From NCBI GenBank assembly GCA_029747585.1, contig JAPEVF010001174.1:1-12951 (forward strand): a stretch of DNA of 12,951 nucleotides. The letters are read 5' to 3'. Positions 9,536 through 12,951 of this stretch are shown here, one piece after another (within the stretch, counting starts at the first letter, position 1; every line of letters starts with the position of its first letter). This stretch comes from Pleurotus djamor. Taxonomy: Eukaryota; Basidiomycota; Agaricomycetes; Agaricales; Pleurotaceae. The notes below the pieces were generated by a model. The model was not told the origin of the DNA and did not search any database. It saw only the letters and a list, made by a program, of their open reading frames with translations. The position numbers and the translations under genes are program-made.

Positions 9536-10210
9536 TCATTGTTTACCCGTAGATTCGTCCTTGNCCCTTGGCCTCAATCCCACCGCCGTTGCCGATGTCT
9601 GCCCACAAGATGCCTTTGATTTGGAAGATCCCGCTAGCCGTCGACGAAAATGGTCAACGCTCCAGAGTCCATTTATCATATTCCGAGCATAGCCCACGAA
9701 GAGTACATGCTCCTTCTCATTATGGTACGTTGTCAATCTTTCTTCCTCCTCCTCCCGCTCTCTCATGTTTTCCGCTTCACAGTCAAAGTGACTGGGATAA
9801 CGCCTCCATCAAGCCGATCCTCTTGAATTCCCTTCGACGAATGTACAGCTACTATGGCGGAGGGGTAGTCCGGAGGTGACCCCCACTCCGTATTCTCGCG
9901 AAAAAAAGTACCTTCCCCTCATTTTATTCCCACCAAAATTTTATCCTAGCGTATAGTATCCCATATCTAAGCCTTCAAGGTGTTAGAATGACGGTAGGTG
10001 GGTTGGATGTCGAATTAACTTTTAAAGAAGTCGTCACGCTGAGCCGAGCAGCCGAGGCGGACTATGAACTCGAAAAGGGGCCTTCGCAGAGACGTCCACT
10101 TCCCCAATGTGGCGTGGGTAACTGACTTGAAAAATTGTTGTGACTGATGTGTGACTCTCCGAAGTAAGGCTCCCATCCGGACTACCCCTAGCCTGGTAAA
10201 CACAAGTCGT
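9536..10210. other. Intron-like unit, then apparent intergenic sequence
   Basis: A clean intron is seen at 9725-9782 (GTACGT, T/C-rich, CGCTTCACAG). Flanking frames stop soon after it: SK-stop in one, about 14 codons in another. A frame ending YSYYGGGVVRR stops at 9879, but its phase does not fit the intron. From about 9880 to 10210 I see no coding signal. A_7 at 9901 and A/T-rich sequence near 9920-9970 could be a 3' region. Confidence 0.3.
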
Positions 10211-10318
10211 TATATATAACGCCTGGTACCATATCCCGAAACCTTTGGTGGCTCCCCCATATCTGTCAAATTTCATTCTCCGACTTACCTTGGCGCGCGT
10301 GGTTAGTGATATATATGG
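10211..10318 (+). promoter_or_regulatory. TATA-like elements upstream of the DUF6589 gene
   Basis: TATATATAA at 10211-10219 and GATATATATGG at 10308-10318 lie about 180 and 80 nt before the ATG at 10398. They are reasonable core-promoter candidates on position alone; which, if either, is used cannot be told. Confidence 0.35.
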
Positions 10319-10397
10319 TAATACCCCCTGTACCGATTTATCCTGTACCCCTACAATTGGTTGTGTGCTGAATTTTCGCGCGTTTCGGTCGACCATT

Positions 10398-12141
10398 ATG
10401 TCCTCGAGCAACTGGGGTGTGCCGTTCAGCCCTAATGGCTGTTACATCCATATCCCAACTCATGATGCAAATTTTATTATCCTCCCCTACTGCTCACCAC
10501 AAATTCTCATATCTACACCCGCCATTCCCATGCCCCAGCCATACAACCTGGTCCCCGCTCAACAACAAGCGACCAGTAACCATCACAGGACACACCGGAC
10601 GGACTCACAGAAGGTCGACTTGCTTCTCGATGCCATCAAGGACTGCAATTGGACCCTTGGCGAGGCGCTTTACACGCTATTTCGGGAAGTTGATAAAAAT
10701 GGTGTAAAGGTTCCGCGGAGCGAGAGATGTATTGCGATGGTCTCGAAGTTCCTTAATGGGAGTTCAAATCACACCGTTGCATCCATACTGAGCCTCTGGA
10801 TCAGTAGCTCATACTCCAAGCCTTTACCCAAGCACACTGAACGATCAGCAACATTCTCAACCTCGATCAGTTATCAAGATCTCACTTTTGCAGAACCGAT
10901 CATCACTACATTCGCCGCCCATCTCGTCCGCATGGAGCTTCTCAAAGAAGTGAAGGCGGCTGTTCAACCCAAAAACGGCCTTCATGTTTCATCCGGAGAT
11001 GTAGGCAATAATACACAGCGCTCGACTGAGTCACTTTTGGACGATTACGGTGCTGGGACCATTGCAAAGGCGGAGAAGGTCTTTCGGCAGCATCAGCCAC
11101 TTGCATGGCACTTTTTAACAGCCATGGCCACTCCATCTGAGGGCCGTAAGCGAGATATGAGGCCACCAAATTTGGTGCGTCCATAATGATTCGCATTCTT
11201 CATATACTGATACATGGTTTAAGGTGGTCACTCAAGCGCTATCTAGCATTGCTTTTTGTCGAAATTCGCATGCAAAGCTCCTCGCCTCTGACTTTGGAGT
11301 TCTTTTATTTGCTTGTCGCACCAACCGATATATCCACTCATATGCCAGTCGACTTGGCCTCTCTTCAAGCCATAATACGACATACCGTCTTCTTGAAAGT
11401 TATGCACAGAGGGATCTAGCAAGGCTTCGTATCTTGATCCAACAACCATCACTTGCTCCACTGCTCAGACTGGACAACATCCAACACCAAATTCGCGCCC
11501 GTGATCTACGCGTTGGAAGAGAGAACCGCATGATCACTGGAACCGCTACCACTCTGTTCCTTATGAAGAACGTCTCACCGACTGCTCTTGATATTGAAGC
11601 AAAGCAGCTCCTCCTTCTCAAATCAGAGCGACTTGAACTCACGTTCCAGAAGCTTTGGGATATGATTGATCATGACCGTCTCTCCACTCTTCTCACCATG
11701 CAATGGCTACGGACTCTCATCTACTGTGTCCCCTCTCTGGCTCGATACAAGAAGCGGCTCTCCAAGATGTACAAGGACCCAGAAAAGGGAGCAATCCACC
11801 GAGTTCCAGCTGAGCGCACCTTATCATTTCCACTTCCCACCAACAGTCGAAACGAGACTCTACTTAGTGATCTGGCTCAAGGACTCCGTGAGATCATGGC
11901 CAGTATTGACTATACGCCTGATAAGCATCCCAACCGGCTACTCCCAATTGGAGGCGATGGGCTAACATTTGAGAGAATGATCCAGGCGAAGAACATCCTC
12001 CGCATCACTGGAACGAATGGTGTTACAGCGCTTTTCAAAAGTATGCGGAATCGCGTTTTCCAACACATTTTGGCCTTGGGGTTAGGGTTGCCTCTTTTGG
12101 GCGTGGGAAGGGACCCCGTAACCCTCTGTCGACTGCATTGA
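10398..12141 (+). pseudogene. DUF6589-family protein, C-terminally broken
   Basis: Exon 1 is 10398-11174 (259 codons). Intron 11175-11223 is 49 nt, GTGCGT...ACTGATA...TTTAAG, phase 0. Exon 2 is 11224-12141, ending TGA. The ATG at 10398 is the first in frame. Features by approximate residue: WTLGEALYTLFREVD near 95; VPRSERC then VSKFLNG near 120-130; VVTQALSSIAFCRN at 260, right after the intron; LRLDNIQ (Asp about 343) with RARDLRVGRENRM near 351-362; RNETLLSDLAQGLRE near 468; and IGGDGLTFERM (Asp about 504). These match fungal DUF6589 proteins, whose function is unknown. Family members continue several hundred residues past GGDGLT with a WHT-W-TDLSR-like segment. Here similarity fades after KNIL, and the frame ends in a hydrophobic tail unlike the family. 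The cause is probably the adjacent mariner element. I class it as disrupted, though the upstream part has no stop or frameshift. Confidence 0.75.
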
Positions 12142-12159
12142 GCACTATGTCTATACCTT

Positions 12160-12951
12160 ATGCCTCCCCATCGTGTTCATAACGCACTCAAAGATCGCAT
12201 TCCCATCCTCTTTTTTGAGCAGCACTTCTTGGTCAAGCAGATATGTGAAATTCTCGGGGTTTCAAAGACCCTAGCATATTCTACCCTCTGCAAAAGCAAA
12301 CTTCGAGCGCGCACTTCTGACCAAGGCAGTCCAATGGGCCGCCCTCGTCTCCTCAATACCAGCCATACAAACACGATACAAGCCCTGATTGAGCTTCAGC
12401 ATACCATCTACCTGGATGAAATTCAAGACAAGCTGGCCGAGATCCACGGAATCCACGCCAGCATCCCCACTATCTCCAGAGTCATACGAAGACTCAACTT
12501 TACTCGCAAGACAACCTCCGCTCGAGCCCTAGAACGAAATGAACTCAATCGCTCCATATATATGAATAGGATTGCGGGACTCGCCTCCGATCTGGATATG
12601 CTTATGTTTGTCGATGAGGCAGCTCGGAATCGACGGACTTCAGCACGTACACAGGGTTGGGCAAGACGAGGAGCCCGCTGCGTGCAACGTAGGTTTTTCG
12701 TTCGGGGCCAGCGATACTCCATCCTTCCTATCCTCACCCTTGATGGTATCATAACCTATGATATCATTCATGGCTCTGTGACCAGCGAGCGATTCCTGAA
12801 GTTCCTTCGTGAATTTGTGGTATCCTTCTCAGATTGCCTTTCACTTCAGATCCTGACTTTCCTCCTTAGATGCCCCTCACCAATCCTTACCCAGGCCCTC
12901 GAAGTATCCTTGTGCTTGACAACTGCGCGATCCACCACTCTGAGGAAATCC
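12160..12951 (+). CDS. Tc1/mariner (IS630 superfamily) transposase, partial
   Basis: The ATG at 12160 opens 220 codons to 12819. A 50-nt phase-0 intron (12820-12869, GTATCC...CCTGACTTT...CTTAG) follows, and exon 2 starts at 12870. Domains: a first helix-turn-helix at residues about 19-48 (VKQICEILGVSKTLAYSTL); a GRPR linker motif at 60-63; a second helix-turn-helix at about 85-112 (DEIQDKLAEIHGI then TISRVIRRL); and the DDE_3 catalytic core from about 147. The first catalytic Asp is in LMFVDEAARNRRT (about 152) and the second in ILVLDNCAIHH (about 237 after splicing). The third acidic residue lies outside the window. The reaction is cut-and-paste transposition at TA sites. The known family has a second Asp in LDNC-IHH, which appears only if the intron is removed; read unspliced, the frame stays open but loses it. 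No internal stop is seen, so this part could be functional. Confidence 0.88.
   Translation, partial: MPPHRVHNALKDRIPILFFEQHFLVKQICEILGVSKTLAYSTLCKSKLRARTSDQGSPMGRPRLLNTSHTNTIQALIELQHTIYLDEIQDKLAEIHGIHASIPTISRVIRRLNFTRKTTSARALERNELNRSIYMNRIAGLASDLDMLMFVDEAARNRRTSARTQGWARRGARCVQRRFFVRGQRYSILPILTLDGIITYDIIHGSVTSERFLKFLREFVVSFSDCLSLQILTFLLRCPSPILTQALEVSLCLTTARSTTLRKS
12820..12869 (+). other. Intron in the transposase gene
   Basis: The 50-nt intron has donor GTATCC, branch-like CTGAC at 12853-12857 and acceptor TCCTTAG. It joins KFLREFV to MPLTNPYPGPRSILVLDNC, the usual order in fungal DDE_3 transposases. Its length is not a multiple of three. Confidence 0.8.

Larger units (their letters stand above)
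12044..12951 (+). mobile_element. Tc1/mariner-type DNA transposon, 5' part
   Basis: A transposase gene begins at 12160, just where DUF6589 similarity is lost, and continues off the window. The left end must lie between about 12000 and 12160. TA target dinucleotides at 12042-12043, 12083-12084 and 12119-12120 are possible insertion points; I chose the first only because it sits nearest the loss of similarity. The inverted repeat cannot be confirmed without the right end. Confidence 0.5.

Noticed and set aside
12080..12092. TTAGGGTT telomere-like sequence
   Set aside because: There is only one copy with no repeats around it, in the transposon's leader region; it is not a telomere.
1..12951. 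tRNA, rRNA, CRISPR array or bacterial-type defence system
   Set aside because: No cloverleaf boxes, rRNA-like blocks or spaced direct repeats were seen; the gene structure is eukaryotic throughout.

Overview
The window looks like a piece of a basidiomycete (Agaricomycotina-type) fungal genome. The evidence is short GT-AG introns of about 49-67 nt with phase-matched exons, a fungal MOSC protein, a USP12/46-type deubiquitinase start, a DUF6589 gene and a fungal Tc1/mariner transposase. No tRNA, rRNA, CRISPR or bacterial-style operon is visible. Runs of N near 149-190 and single Ns at 3157 and 9563 mark a draft assembly, so single-base indels are possible.

Layout, left to right, all supported genes on the + strand. 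(1) 192-1245: the 3' part of a MOSC-domain (mARC-like) gene in three exons, one intron apparently GC-AG and one unusually long (287 nt). (2) 1246-2361: non-coding, ending in a pyrimidine-rich leader. (3) 2362-2887: the start of a ubiquitin-specific protease of the USP12/46 (Ubp9/13, CreB) class. A 14-nt microexon and an intron split the catalytic Cys codon. The rest of the catalytic domain cannot be found downstream. (4) About 2.9-9.9 kb: a long stretch with many + strand intron-like units and several phase-consistent exon chains, none of which I recognise. It could be one or more genuine intron-rich genes or a decayed, mosaic locus. (5) 10398-12141: a DUF6589 gene in two exons, broken shortly after its GGDGLT motif. 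(6) 12160-12951: a Tc1/mariner transposase, open at the window edge, starting 18 nt after the stop that closes the broken DUF6589 frame.

The left end holds housekeeping-type genes (molybdenum enzyme, ubiquitin removal). The right end is repeat-type sequence, where a mariner element appears to have landed in or next to a DUF6589 gene. I see no co-operating gene cluster. The best candidate for something poorly described is the DUF6589 protein, whose conserved Asp-containing motifs invite a test as a nuclease or transposase.
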